From Candidatus Alcyoniella australis (GTDB lineage: Bacteria > Lernaellota > Lernaellaia > JAVCCG01 > Alcyoniellaceae): 64,000 bases of DNA. Within the stretch, counting starts at the first letter, position 1, and every line of letters starts with the position of its first letter. Positions 37,274 to 47,135 of the stretch are shown here, one piece after another. The position numbers and the translations under genes were made by a program. The notes below the pieces were generated by a model. That model saw only the letters and a list, made by a program, of their open reading frames with translations. It searched no databases and was not told the DNA's origin. The stretch covers positions 23,364 to 87,363 of the forward strand of contig JAVCCG010000091.1 in NCBI GenBank assembly GCA_030765605.1, read 5' to 3'.

Positions 37274-38703
<1,430 letters not shown>

Positions 38704-38707
38704 TGCG

Positions 38708-39283
38708 ATGAGGCTTCCTTCCAAAATATCGGCGACGATCATCGTGCTGTGCATCAGCGTGCTGCTCTGCGCGGGCAGCGCCCAGGCGCGCTCGGAAAAG
38801 AAGGAGCGCAAGGGGCACGTAATCGTCAGCTTCGGCGTTTCGGCCTACCAGGGCAGCGACACCCAGGGCATCGGCTGGCTGGCCGAGGTCGGCGCGGGAT
38901 ACCAGTTCAACGACTACTTCTCGCTGATGGCGACCACGGGTTACGGCCAGTACGGTGTCGAGGATACTCGCAGCGGTCACGACGGCACGCGCCGCGTCGA
39001 ATTCATCCCCCTGATGCTCACGGCCACCGTGGACCTGGCCCCGAACTTCCCGATCAACCCCTATCTCTCGGCGGGCGGCGGCACTACGTTCTCGAGGTTC
39101 GCGGGGGATGATCAGTGGGAGGCATCGCCCTCGCTGCAGGCGGGCGGCGGCGTGAACATCAGCGCCGGGCCGTTGGGTTTCTCGGTGGGCGCCAACTACA
39201 TCATCCAGGACGTGTCCGACTTCTCCGAGGGCTACTGGTCCTACGGTGTGGGGGGCGGGGCAGGCTTCTCGGCGGCGTTCTAA
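38708..39283 (+). CDS. Outer-membrane beta-barrel protein
   Basis: A 191-residue exported protein. The signal peptide (ISATIIVLCISVLLCAGSAQA) is followed by about eight amphipathic strands with aromatic girdles (HVIVSFGVSAYQ, WLAEVGAGYQF, FSLMATTGYGQYG, and so on) and a terminal Phe (GGGAGFSAAF), the hallmark of an OmpA/OmpX-like barrel inserted by the Bam complex. It starts 4 nt after the gatB stop and 18 nt before mtnA. A specific function is not evident. Confidence 0.75.
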   Translation: MRLPSKISATIIVLCISVLLCAGSAQARSEKKERKGHVIVSFGVSAYQGSDTQGIGWLAEVGAGYQFNDYFSLMATTGYGQYGVEDTRSGHDGTRRVEFIPLMLTATVDLAPNFPINPYLSAGGGTTFSRFAGDDQWEASPSLQAGGGVNISAGPLGFSVGANYIIQDVSDFSEGYWSYGVGGGAGFSAAF

Positions 39284-39301
39284 AAGGCGGAGTGTTACAC
39301 A

Positions 39302-40354
39302 ATGTCGTTTTTCACCGTGGCCTGGAAACACAAGCGTGACGGCGGTCCGGCCGTAATTCTGCTCGACCAGCTCAAGCTGCCGCTGGACGAAGTCTATCGC
39401 GACTTCACCAGCGTCGAGCAAGTAGCGGACGCGATCCGCACGATGGTCGTACGCGGCGCGCCGGCGATCGGCATCACCGCGGCAATGGGCGTGGCCCTGG
39501 CCGCCTGCACCACCGAGGCGGACGACGGAGTGCAGTTGCTGGCAAAGCTCGATCCGGCGATCGAGCTGCTGGCCGCCACGCGCCCCACTGCGGTCAACCT
39601 GTTCTGGGCTCTGGAGCGGATGCGCGGCCGGGCGCAGCGCGAGGCGCCGCAGGGCGTGGACGCGATGCGCGCGGCCCTGATCGAGGAGGCCCAGATGATC
39701 CTTGACGAGGATGTTGCCGCCTGCCGCGCCATGGGACGGCTGGGCGCCGAGTTGGTGCCGCAGGGCGCGGGCGTGCTGACCCACTGCAACGCCGGGGCGC
39801 TGGCTACCGGCGGCTACGGCACGGCCCTGGGCGTGATCCGCGCGGCCCACGAGGCGGGCAAGGCGATTCACGTCTTTTCCGACGAGACCCGCCCCTACCT
39901 TCAGGGCTCGCGGCTGACCGTCTGGGAACTGATGCAAGATAAGATCCCGGTGACATTACTGTGCGACAACACCGCCGGCGCAATGATGGCCCGCGGCAAG
40001 ATCGGACTGGTGGTGGTCGGCGCGGATCGCATCGCGGCCAACGGCGACACGGCGAACAAGATCGGCACCTACTCGCTGGCCGTGCTCGCGGCGCACCACG
40101 GCATTCCGTTCCTGGTGGCGGCTCCGACCTCGACCATCGACCTCTCTCTGCAAAGCGGGGAGCAGATCCCCATCGAGCGCCGCAGCGCCGAAGAGGTGAT
40201 CAAAATCAACGGACAATACATTGCGCCGCCGGACGCCGATGCTGCGCATTTGGCGTTTGACGTCACACCAGCCGCATTGATCACCGCAATCGTTACCGAG
40301 CGCGGCCTTGCCAGACCACCGAACGAGGAGACCCTGGCCGCTATAATGGGCTGA
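39302..40354 (+). CDS. mtnA: Methylthioribose-1-phosphate isomerase
   Basis: A 350-residue enzyme of the methionine salvage pathway converting methylthioribose-1-phosphate to methylthioribulose-1-phosphate. The substrate-binding VVRGAPAIGITAAMG, catalytic Cys162 in THCNAGALATGGYGTALG and Asp242 in VVGADRIAANGDTANKIGT are conserved, as are FSDETRPYLQGSRLT and PFLVAAPTSTID. The MtnA assignment is favoured over the related eIF2B-like and ribose-1,5-bisphosphate isomerases because of this whole motif set. Other salvage genes are not nearby. Confidence 0.93.
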   Translation: MSFFTVAWKHKRDGGPAVILLDQLKLPLDEVYRDFTSVEQVADAIRTMVVRGAPAIGITAAMGVALAACTTEADDGVQLLAKLDPAIELLAATRPTAVNLFWALERMRGRAQREAPQGVDAMRAALIEEAQMILDEDVAACRAMGRLGAELVPQGAGVLTHCNAGALATGGYGTALGVIRAAHEAGKAIHVFSDETRPYLQGSRLTVWELMQDKIPVTLLCDNTAGAMMARGKIGLVVVGADRIAANGDTANKIGTYSLAVLAAHHGIPFLVAAPTSTIDLSLQSGEQIPIERRSAEEVIKINGQYIAPPDADAAHLAFDVTPAALITAIVTERGLARPPNEETLAAIMG

Positions 40355-40397
40355 CCTCGACCGGCTACTCCACACCCATGCGGGATGCGCATCGCGG

Positions 40398-42140
40398 ATG
40401 CTGATCAGAACACTGCTAAGACATCGTCGGCTGCTGATATCCTCGGCCGTGCTGCTGGCGCTGGGCCTAGTGCTGCTTTTCATCGTGCAGCAACGCTTTT
40501 TCGCCGATGACGCCGAACTCCAGAGCCTTGAGCTACAAACGATGCATTCGCAGTTCGAGGGACGGCTGCCGATCGATAATCAGACCCTACCGCGCGAGGT
40601 GCCGCAGATAACGCCCCACGCTCTGAAATACGGCCGGGACGACAATCAGGTGATCTTGCTGGGTCTCGACGGCGCGGACTGGCGTTACGTCGGGCCGATG
40701 ATCGACGCCGGACTGCTGCCGAACATGCGCGAGCTGTTGGCCGTGGGCGCGGCTGGAATTCTCAGCACCGACCATGCCTACTCCCCCACCAGCTGGACCA
40801 CAATCGCCACCGGCCGACCGGCCGAGGTCCACGGGATCACCCCGGACATCGACGTGGAGCAGGCCTGGGGCGCGATGGACGTCGAACCTCAGGAAATCAA
40901 GGTCCGCAGGATCTGGGAGATCGCCCGCGAGCATGATCGCACCATCGCGGTTTACGATTACTACTTCTGCCGCAAGCGGCCTTACGGGCCGTGGGGCTGG
41001 ATTCCCAACCTGCCGATACAGGGCGGCCGCAAAGACCTGCCGCCCGAGATCAAGCTCGGCGATTGTCCCAAACACGACCCTGAGCGCGACCCGGATCGGC
41101 TGCGCACCAAGGCCTGCATTCTCGGGCAGAAGTCCACCGACCTGACTGTAATCCTCTGCTCCGAGACCGACGCGGCCGCACACTGCGGAGTGTTCGCCTG
41201 GCTCAGGCGTTGGCGACCCGACCTGTTCCAGGATGACGTCAGGGTGGCCAGGCAATCGAACGACGACGTGCTGACCTCGACCTGGATCGAGATCGACCGC
41301 GGGCTGGGCGAGCTGTGGCACAACCGCCCACCGGGCAGCCACATGGTGATTTGCTCTGATCACGGCTTCGGCATCCCCAAACTCGACGATCTGCACGCCA
41401 CGTTCAGCGATTCGTTCCTGCACTTCCTTGGCCTTAAACGCGAACAGCTCGAGCAGGGCGACCGGGTTAAGGCCCAGACTCCCTTCGGCACACTACGGGT
41501 CAAACTGCACCATCGGATTGACCAGATGCCCGTAGTGCACTTGGCCGGCGCGGAGCACCCGGAGAGTATTCTGCTGCATCTGGAACAGCTCGAGCTGACC
41601 CCGACCGGCGCCACGCCCCAGGGCTGGCGCATCAAACTCAGAGCGGCGCTGAGTTTGGACCTCGGGCCGCACAGCGTTAAGAGCATCGATCTCAAGCCCG
41701 AGGAATCGGGCAGGCTGCTGATCATACCGCGTAAGGAGGCACTGCTCGGGACCCTGATCCATGGCCGGGATGAAGGAACCTCGGCTGTCGACGTAATATT
41801 TCAGACCGGCGAGCACCATCCGGACGACCAAGGAATCGTATTAATTGCCGGACCGCGGGTCAGGCCCGGCGCGCGCATCGTCGACGCCGACCTGCTCGAC
41901 ATCACGCCCACGCTGCTCTACCTGCTGGGCCTGCCCGTGGGTCGCGACATGGAGGGGCGGGTGCTCAGCGAGGCGTTCGAGCCGCGCCGGATGCAGGCCA
42001 AACCCGTGAGTTTCATCCAGACCCACGAGACCTCGCCGGTGCAGCGCGATCCACTGCGCATCAAGACGTTCGAAATCAGCGTCGATGAAATGGACCCGCA
42101 AACCGTGGAGCGGCTGCGCAGCATCGGCTATCTGCAATGA
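40398..42140 (+). CDS. Membrane-anchored type I phosphodiesterase/AP-superfamily enzyme (copy 1)
   Basis: A 580-residue periplasmic enzyme anchored by an N-terminal helix (LLISSAVLLALGLVLLFIV). The alkaline-phosphatase-superfamily site is spread over VILLGLDGADW (metal Asp), AYSPTSWTTIATG (Ser/Thr nucleophile region), SETDAAAHCG (metal Asp and His) and ICSDHGFG (metal Asp and His). It ends in RLRSIGYLQ. The domain type is the nucleotide pyrophosphatase/phosphodiesterase group, widely annotated as type I phosphodiesterase; the substrate is unknown. The downstream paralogue overlaps by 4 nt (ATGA), so the two are co-translated. Confidence 0.8.
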   Translation: MLIRTLLRHRRLLISSAVLLALGLVLLFIVQQRFFADDAELQSLELQTMHSQFEGRLPIDNQTLPREVPQITPHALKYGRDDNQVILLGLDGADWRYVGPMIDAGLLPNMRELLAVGAAGILSTDHAYSPTSWTTIATGRPAEVHGITPDIDVEQAWGAMDVEPQEIKVRRIWEIAREHDRTIAVYDYYFCRKRPYGPWGWIPNLPIQGGRKDLPPEIKLGDCPKHDPERDPDRLRTKACILGQKSTDLTVILCSETDAAAHCGVFAWLRRWRPDLFQDDVRVARQSNDDVLTSTWIEIDRGLGELWHNRPPGSHMVICSDHGFGIPKLDDLHATFSDSFLHFLGLKREQLEQGDRVKAQTPFGTLRVKLHHRIDQMPVVHLAGAEHPESILLHLEQLELTPTGATPQGWRIKLRAALSLDLGPHSVKSIDLKPEESGRLLIIPRKEALLGTLIHGRDEGTSAVDVIFQTGEHHPDDQGIVLIAGPRVRPGARIVDADLLDITPTLLYLLGLPVGRDMEGRVLSEAFEPRRMQAKPVSFIQTHETSPVQRDPLRIKTFEISVDEMDPQTVERLRSIGYLQ

Positions 42141-43882
42141 GCCGTCTTCAGGCTGTAAACGGATATTCATCGACTCCGCGCCGGACAACTGCCGCGACCG
42201 CCGTGTTCTTGCTCGGCTGCGCCTGGTTGCTCGGGGGATGCTCGGACCAGGCGTTGCAGGTCGGCCTGGACAATCCCGACCCAATCGTCAACGGCCTGGA
42301 ACCAGGCTGGCGCCCCTTTGACCATCAGCTGCTGCCGGCCAGGCGGGTGCCTGCGGTCGAGCCGCGGCCTCTGACCCACGCTCCGGACTCCAACGAACTG
42401 GTGATCCTCGGATTGGACGGGGCCGACTGGCGGATCCTCGAGCCGCTGATCGCAGCCGGGCTGCTGCCCAACCTCGAGCGGCTGCTCGCCGGCGGCGCCG
42501 CGGGCGTGCTCAAGACCGACTACGCCTACTCTCCCACCAGTTGGACCACCATCGCCACCGGCCGCGTGCCCGTGGTCCACGGCGTGACTCCGGACAAACA
42601 GATGTCGTGGTTCGCGATCAACGTTGAGCCGCGCGAGATCAAGGTCCGGCGCATCTGGGAAATGGCGCGGGATTACGGCCGGACCATCGCGGTCTACGAC
42701 TTCTTCTTCTGCCGCGTGCGGCCCGCCGGCGACTGGGGCTGGATTCCGCACGTGCCGACCTGGGAGCCCAACGAGCTGCCCGAGGGACTGAACCTCCAGG
42801 GCTGCGCGACATCGGCCGACAATAAAGAGCTCGAGCACCTGTTCCTCAAGGCCTGCCTGCTGGGCAAACGCCATACCGACCTGACGTTGATACTCTCGAT
42901 CGAGACCGACGCCGCGGGCCATCAGGGGATGCTGGGCTGGATGCGGCGCTGGCACCCCGAGCTGTTCGCACCCGACGATTCCGTGCCCTCGCCGCAGGGG
43001 GACGACCCGCTGACAGCCACCTGGACCAAGGCCGACGCGGCCCTGGGCGAGATCTGGCGCAACCGACCCCCGGGCAGCCATCTGCTGATCTGCTCGGACC
43101 ACGGCTTTGGCGAACCCGAGGCATCGTACTATCAGGCACTGCTCGGGCCGGGGACCCTCGAGGCGTTGGGTCTGGACCGCCGCGTGCTCGAGGATGGGGG
43201 CGATCTTTTTTCGCACGATACGCCCTACGGCAAACTGGAGTTCGCGCAGCGCTGGGAGCTGGGCAGCGCGCCCGTGGCTCGTTTCGTCGACCGCGAACAG
43301 GCCGAAAAGGCCTGGATCGGGCTGGAGATGCTCGTTTTGCGCGCGCCGATCTGGCGCGGGGCGGGCTGGATCGATCAGCTGGGGTCCGCCCTACGCGATG
43401 AGTTGGGCGAACAATTCGAACTGCTCGAGCTTCGGCGGCTGGACCGCCGAACGGTGCTCGTCACACCGCGTGTGGATCAGATGCAACAATTCCTGGTCCA
43501 CCGGCAGCGGCCCGAGCAGAGCAACGCGGTAATCGCCTCGTTCCTCTCGGGCACGCACCACAGCGGTGACGACGGCGTGGTGCTGCTCGTCGGGCCCAAA
43601 GTCAGGCCCGGGGCGCGGATCGAGGGCGCGGAACTGGTCGACATCGCGCCGACCGCCCTGTACCTGCTGGGCATGCCCGTTGCCGACGATTTGGACGGCC
43701 GCGTGCTGACCGAGGCGTTCGATCCGCGAAAGCTGGCGCAAAGCCCGATACGCCGCGTCGAGACCTACGAGACCACGCCGGTCCAGCGCGACCCGCTGAG
43801 CATCGAGGGCGGCCGGGTCGGCGACCAGGACGTTAATCCCGCGTTGGTGCAACGGCTTAAGAGTTTAGGATATTTACAATGA
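42137..43882 (+). CDS. AP-superfamily phosphodiesterase-like lipoprotein (copy 2)
   Basis: A 581-residue paralogue of the preceding gene, sharing LGLDGADWRILEPLIAAGLLPN, the SPTSWTTIATGR nucleophile region, SIETDAAGHQG, ICSDHGFG and a final LKSLGYLQ. Instead of a plain membrane anchor it has a lipoprotein signal peptide ending LLGGC (Cys at about residue 35), so it is probably tethered by lipid. The pair probably arose by tandem duplication and may act on different faces or substrates. Nothing nearby names the substrate. Confidence 0.8.
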   Translation: MSRLQAVNGYSSTPRRTTAATAVFLLGCAWLLGGCSDQALQVGLDNPDPIVNGLEPGWRPFDHQLLPARRVPAVEPRPLTHAPDSNELVILGLDGADWRILEPLIAAGLLPNLERLLAGGAAGVLKTDYAYSPTSWTTIATGRVPVVHGVTPDKQMSWFAINVEPREIKVRRIWEMARDYGRTIAVYDFFFCRVRPAGDWGWIPHVPTWEPNELPEGLNLQGCATSADNKELEHLFLKACLLGKRHTDLTLILSIETDAAGHQGMLGWMRRWHPELFAPDDSVPSPQGDDPLTATWTKADAALGEIWRNRPPGSHLLICSDHGFGEPEASYYQALLGPGTLEALGLDRRVLEDGGDLFSHDTPYGKLEFAQRWELGSAPVARFVDREQAEKAWIGLEMLVLRAPIWRGAGWIDQLGSALRDELGEQFELLELRRLDRRTVLVTPRVDQMQQFLVHRQRPEQSNAVIASFLSGTHHSGDDGVVLLVGPKVRPGARIEGAELVDIAPTALYLLGMPVADDLDGRVLTEAFDPRKLAQSPIRRVETYETTPVQRDPLSIEGGRVGDQDVNPALVQRLKSLGYLQ

Positions 43883-43897
43883 TAGGCGCCAAACACG

Positions 43898-43927
43898 TTG
43901 CATCGGGCGAGCCGTGGACAGTATACT
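43898..43927 (+). promoter_or_regulatory. Sigma-70-like promoter for the receiver-PATAN-DnaJ gene
   Basis: TTGCAT (43898-43903) and TATACT (43922-43927) are 18 bp apart. The -10 is five of six, the -35 only three of six. The predicted start is near 43934, about 50 nt before the ATG at 43983, which has AGGAG upstream. Confidence 0.5.
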
Positions 43928-43982
43928 ATGACCCTTCTGGCGTAATCGCGCCCCGTACCAAGCGTTAATAGGAGCGAATCGA

Positions 43983-46139
43983 ATGCCCAAGCGCATTCTC
44001 GTCGTGGATGACGACAAAAACATCGGCCAGATTCTGTACGCCTCGTTCAACTCCAAAGGCTACGAAACCATCGTCGCTAAAAACGGCGAGGATGCCTTGA
44101 CCAAATTCGAGGAACTCCGGCCCGATCTTGTGCTGCTCGACGTGCTGCTTCCCAAGATGAACGGTTGGGAAGTCTGTCGTAAAATCAAGGAAGGCGAGAA
44201 CAGCAGCACGCCCGTGATCCTGATGAGCGCGATCTACAAAAGCTACAAGCTTCAAGCCGATGCCCGTCAGAAATACGGCGCCGACGACTTCGTCGAAAAA
44301 CCGTTTCAGCTGAGCAAGCTGCTGGAAAAGATCTACTCGTTCATCGGTGAGGGGGACGCTCAGGTCGAGGACGAGAACGAGCAGGAACAGGCCCAGCAGG
44401 CGTCGAGCGAAAAGACCGAGGACCCCGGGGTCCTTGAGCCCAACGTGCTGCTCGAAGGCGATCTAGACAAAATCCCCTTCCCCCAGCTGTTGCACAGTCT
44501 CTACGTGCTGAACAAGACCGGCTCGCTCAATATCCAGACCGACGGCATCGAGAAAGAAGTAGCAATTAAAGAAGGCTATCCGGTCTCGGTTTCGACCAAT
44601 ATCGAGTCGGAGTACTTCGGCAACTTCCTGGTCCGTCTGCGCAAGATCACCCCCGAGATCTGCGCCGAGTCGGTGGAACGACTCAAGACCGCCAACCGGC
44701 TGCAGGGCACGATCCTGATCGAGATGGGGGAGCTGACTCCCAACGAGCTGGTCTACTACCTCCGACTGCAAATGCGCGAAAAGCTGTTCGAGATCTTCTC
44801 CTGGCGCAGCGGCAATTACCGCTTTGTCGAGGATCCCACGATCACCGGCGACATCTCCCAGATCGATATGTCCGTGGCCAACGTGATCAACGAGGGTGTC
44901 AGGCGACACTACGATATGAACCGGCTGTTGCCGCTGATCGAGCCCCACGACGATCAGTACGTTGCCCTGGGTTCGGACCTGTTCTACCGCCTGCAAGACC
45001 TCGAGCTGACTCCGACCGAGAGCCGGATGCTCGACGCGATCGACGGCACCCAGGCTCTGTCCAACGTGATGGCGACTTCCGGCCTGGACATGCAACGCTC
45101 ATATCAGATCATCTACGCATTGTGGGCTGCCGGAATGATCGAGTTCCGCGCTGCGGCAACCAAGCCCGGCGACGAAGAACAATCGGTCCGGCCGACCCCC
45201 AGCCCCAAAGACGATACGCCTCCCGAGCCCGACGCCAAACAGCCGGCCGAATCCGCACCCACGGCAAAGCCTAAAAAGCAAGTTGTTGAGAAGGGCGCCG
45301 AGGAGCCGACAACCGAGGAGGCGCAGGTCCGGCGTAAGGTCTACGCGATGTGGCAGCGGGTGCAATCGGACAACCATTTCGAGGTGTTGGGGATCGGCGA
45401 CGAGGAACCGACCGAGAGCGACGTGCGCGCGGCCTATCATCGGCTGGCCAAGGATTTCCACCCCGACCGCTTCTTCGGCAAGGCCAGCAAAGATGTTCGC
45501 GATCGGGTCGAGGAAATCTTCCGCCGGGTGCTCAAATCGTACGAGGCGCTGCAAACCCAAAAGCACATCGACTCCTACCTGGCCAAGATCAAGGGCAAGG
45601 AGGAGGAGGCGCCCAAGACCGACTCGCGCATCGAGGGCGTAAAAAAGATCATCATGGCCGAGCGGTTATTCCAAGAGGGACAGGCGCTGGTCAAGGAACG
45701 TCGCTATCTCAAGGCCTCGGAGGTCTTTCGCAAGGCCACCGAGATCAGCCCCAGCGAGGCCGAATACCTCGCGCACCTGGGTTGGGCCTTGTACAACGTC
45801 CCCCGCGAGCGCGACACCGAGGAGACCGAAGAGGTCCAGAAAAAATCCAAGGAAGATCTCGCCGACTACATGTTCCAGGGCCGCGAGTTCCTCAACCGCG
45901 CCGTGACGATCAATCCGCGGGCCGAGAAGGCCTACCTCTACCTCGGCCATGTCTACAAAGATCAGGGACTCAAGGAATTTGCAGAGAAGCAGTTCGAGAA
46001 GGCGTTGATCTGCAATCCCAACTGCGTGGACGCGTTGCGCGAACTGCGGCTGATCAAGCTCGAGGCCCAAAAGGCCGAGGAGCCCAAGACGGCCAAAGAA
46101 AGACTCGCGCGCTGGCTTAAAGGCAAGGTTAAAAACTAG
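43983..46139 (+). CDS. Response regulator fused to PATAN (DUF4388), DnaJ and TPR domains
   Basis: A 718-residue multi-domain protein. A CheY-like receiver (1-120) has acidic D9-D11 and phospho-acceptor D53 (LLDVLLPKMNG). A PATAN/DUF4388-type region (about 155-300: LLEGDLDKIPFPQLLHSLYVL, TGSLNIQTDG, RLQGTILIEMGELTPNELVYYLRLQ) is followed by a winged-helix-like segment to about 390. A Pro/Glu linker and a J domain (about 462-530) with HPD at 493-495 (KDFHPDRFFG) come next. TPR units run to the end (VFRKATEISPSEAEYLAHLGW, FLNRAVTINPRAEKAYLYLGH). J domains recruit Hsp70, so a phosphorylation-controlled chaperone adaptor is plausible. Confidence 0.88.
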   Translation: MPKRILVVDDDKNIGQILYASFNSKGYETIVAKNGEDALTKFEELRPDLVLLDVLLPKMNGWEVCRKIKEGENSSTPVILMSAIYKSYKLQADARQKYGADDFVEKPFQLSKLLEKIYSFIGEGDAQVEDENEQEQAQQASSEKTEDPGVLEPNVLLEGDLDKIPFPQLLHSLYVLNKTGSLNIQTDGIEKEVAIKEGYPVSVSTNIESEYFGNFLVRLRKITPEICAESVERLKTANRLQGTILIEMGELTPNELVYYLRLQMREKLFEIFSWRSGNYRFVEDPTITGDISQIDMSVANVINEGVRRHYDMNRLLPLIEPHDDQYVALGSDLFYRLQDLELTPTESRMLDAIDGTQALSNVMATSGLDMQRSYQIIYALWAAGMIEFRAAATKPGDEEQSVRPTPSPKDDTPPEPDAKQPAESAPTAKPKKQVVEKGAEEPTTEEAQVRRKVYAMWQRVQSDNHFEVLGIGDEEPTESDVRAAYHRLAKDFHPDRFFGKASKDVRDRVEEIFRRVLKSYEALQTQKHIDSYLAKIKGKEEEAPKTDSRIEGVKKIIMAERLFQEGQALVKERRYLKASEVFRKATEISPSEAEYLAHLGWALYNVPRERDTEETEEVQKKSKEDLADYMFQGREFLNRAVTINPRAEKAYLYLGHVYKDQGLKEFAEKQFEKALICNPNCVDALRELRLIKLEAQKAEEPKTAKERLARWLKGKVKN

Positions 46140-46153
46140 GCAGTCTTCCAGGG

Positions 46154-46891
46154 GTGCCCAAGTTGGCCGAGCAAGCAACCCAAGTACAATCATTGATCAA
46201 CGGATTCGTCGAGGCCACCGATTCGGGATGGTTCTCGTTCAATATGCCCTCCTGGTGGCCCGCCGGAACATCCGATATCCAGGACCCGCTGCTGCTGTTG
46301 GTGGTCTGCCTGACCACCACGCTGATGCTGGTGAGCGTCATTCAGAACTTCCGCATCTCACGCCGGGTCAAACGCTCGCTCAAATCGATGTCCGGCATGG
46401 AGACCGGGGTAGCCGACCAACTGCGTGCCGGACTTCAGGCCCAGCGTAGCGTAACCGAAGAGGCCAATAAGACGCTGGGCGCGATAAAGCCCGATCTCGA
46501 CCGCACGGGAAAGGGGCTGGCTGCACTGCACCGGCAGCTGGACGAGATGCAGGGCAAGGTTCTGGAGTCGGTGTCCCAACTCCAGAGCTCGATGCAAGGC
46601 GACAGTTACGATGATCCGATAGCCGCCCACGACTCGGGCGAGGTGCTCAAAGCGATCAAGCAGTTGCGCGGCCAGTTCGACAAGAACATGTCGTTGCTCG
46701 ACGACCTGCTGGCATTGGAACGAGCGGTGACCAAGATGATCGGCGAAGAGAAGGTTTCCAAGCTGATCGCCAAGGAACGCCGTCTCAAACCCCAGCGCAG
46801 AAACTCGGAACGCAACACCCCGTCCAAAGGCTCGGTCCTGGGCCTTGTTGACGAGGACGACGACGACCTGATCCCGCGCCACAGGCGCTGA
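46154..46891 (+). CDS. Single-pass membrane protein with coiled coil, unknown function
   Basis: A protein of up to 245 residues. One transmembrane helix (PLLLLVVCLTTTLMLVSVI, about 44-62) is followed by a basic stretch and a long heptad-like region (SLKSMSGMETGVADQL to LLDDLLALERAV) that suggests a coiled coil. The C-terminus has DEDDDD then a basic tail. The start is uncertain: GTG at 46154 lacks a proper ribosome site, and ATG at 46244 (codon 31) would still keep the helix. It begins 14 nt after the J-domain protein and may be in its operon. I do not recognise a family. Confidence 0.55.
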   Translation: MPKLAEQATQVQSLINGFVEATDSGWFSFNMPSWWPAGTSDIQDPLLLLVVCLTTTLMLVSVIQNFRISRRVKRSLKSMSGMETGVADQLRAGLQAQRSVTEEANKTLGAIKPDLDRTGKGLAALHRQLDEMQGKVLESVSQLQSSMQGDSYDDPIAAHDSGEVLKAIKQLRGQFDKNMSLLDDLLALERAVTKMIGEEKVSKLIAKERRLKPQRRNSERNTPSKGSVLGLVDEDDDDLIPRHRR

Positions 46892-46898
46892 ATCGCCC

Positions 46899-46927
46899 TT
46901 GACCGCCGCACCCGGCGGCGGTATATT
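46899..46927 (+). promoter_or_regulatory. Strong sigma-70 promoter for the MgtE-N/NRAMP operon
   Basis: TTGACC (46899-46904), exactly 17 bp, then TATATT (46922-46927). The spacer contains an inverted repeat GCCGC (46905-46909) and GCGGC (46915-46919). The predicted start near 46934 leaves a leader of about 200 nt before the ATG at 47136. Confidence 0.75.
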
Positions 46928-46976
46928 CCCTCCCCGCATATACAATGTGCACAACGCACGAGGGATAAACGTAAAT

Positions 46977-47050
46977 GGACGACGGACCTAGTCCTGGAAG
47001 TAGCTGCCGATTGCTTACGGGCATCGGGGCGGTCCGCCACACCGTCCGTC
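46977..47050 (+). ncRNA. Structured leader RNA, candidate regulatory switch
   Basis: Within the long leader, GGACG (46977-46981) pairs with CGTCC (47043-47047), CGGACC (46983-46988) with GGTCCG (47031-47036), and CCGAT (47007-47011) with ATCGG (47023-47027). An exclusive alternative exists: GACGGAC (46981-46987) with GTCCGTC (47044-47050). Mutually exclusive helices upstream of metal-transport genes suggest a switch. It does not match M-box, yybP-ykoY or other riboswitch consensus I know, so the type is unassigned. Confidence 0.45.
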
Positions 47051-47135
47051 CCTGATCCCTTCGCGATCGACATCAGCCACAACTGAATAGGCCCGTTCTC
47101 TGCGCCGGATATCGATCCAGGCACGGGGGGATGTC

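Noticed and set aside
46977..47050. Resemblance of the leader segment CCTGGAAGTAGCTGCC to the SRP RNA apical loop
   Set aside because: The asymmetric loop and flanking helix of SRP RNA are not reproduced, and the segment fits better as part of the leader of a protein-coding operon.
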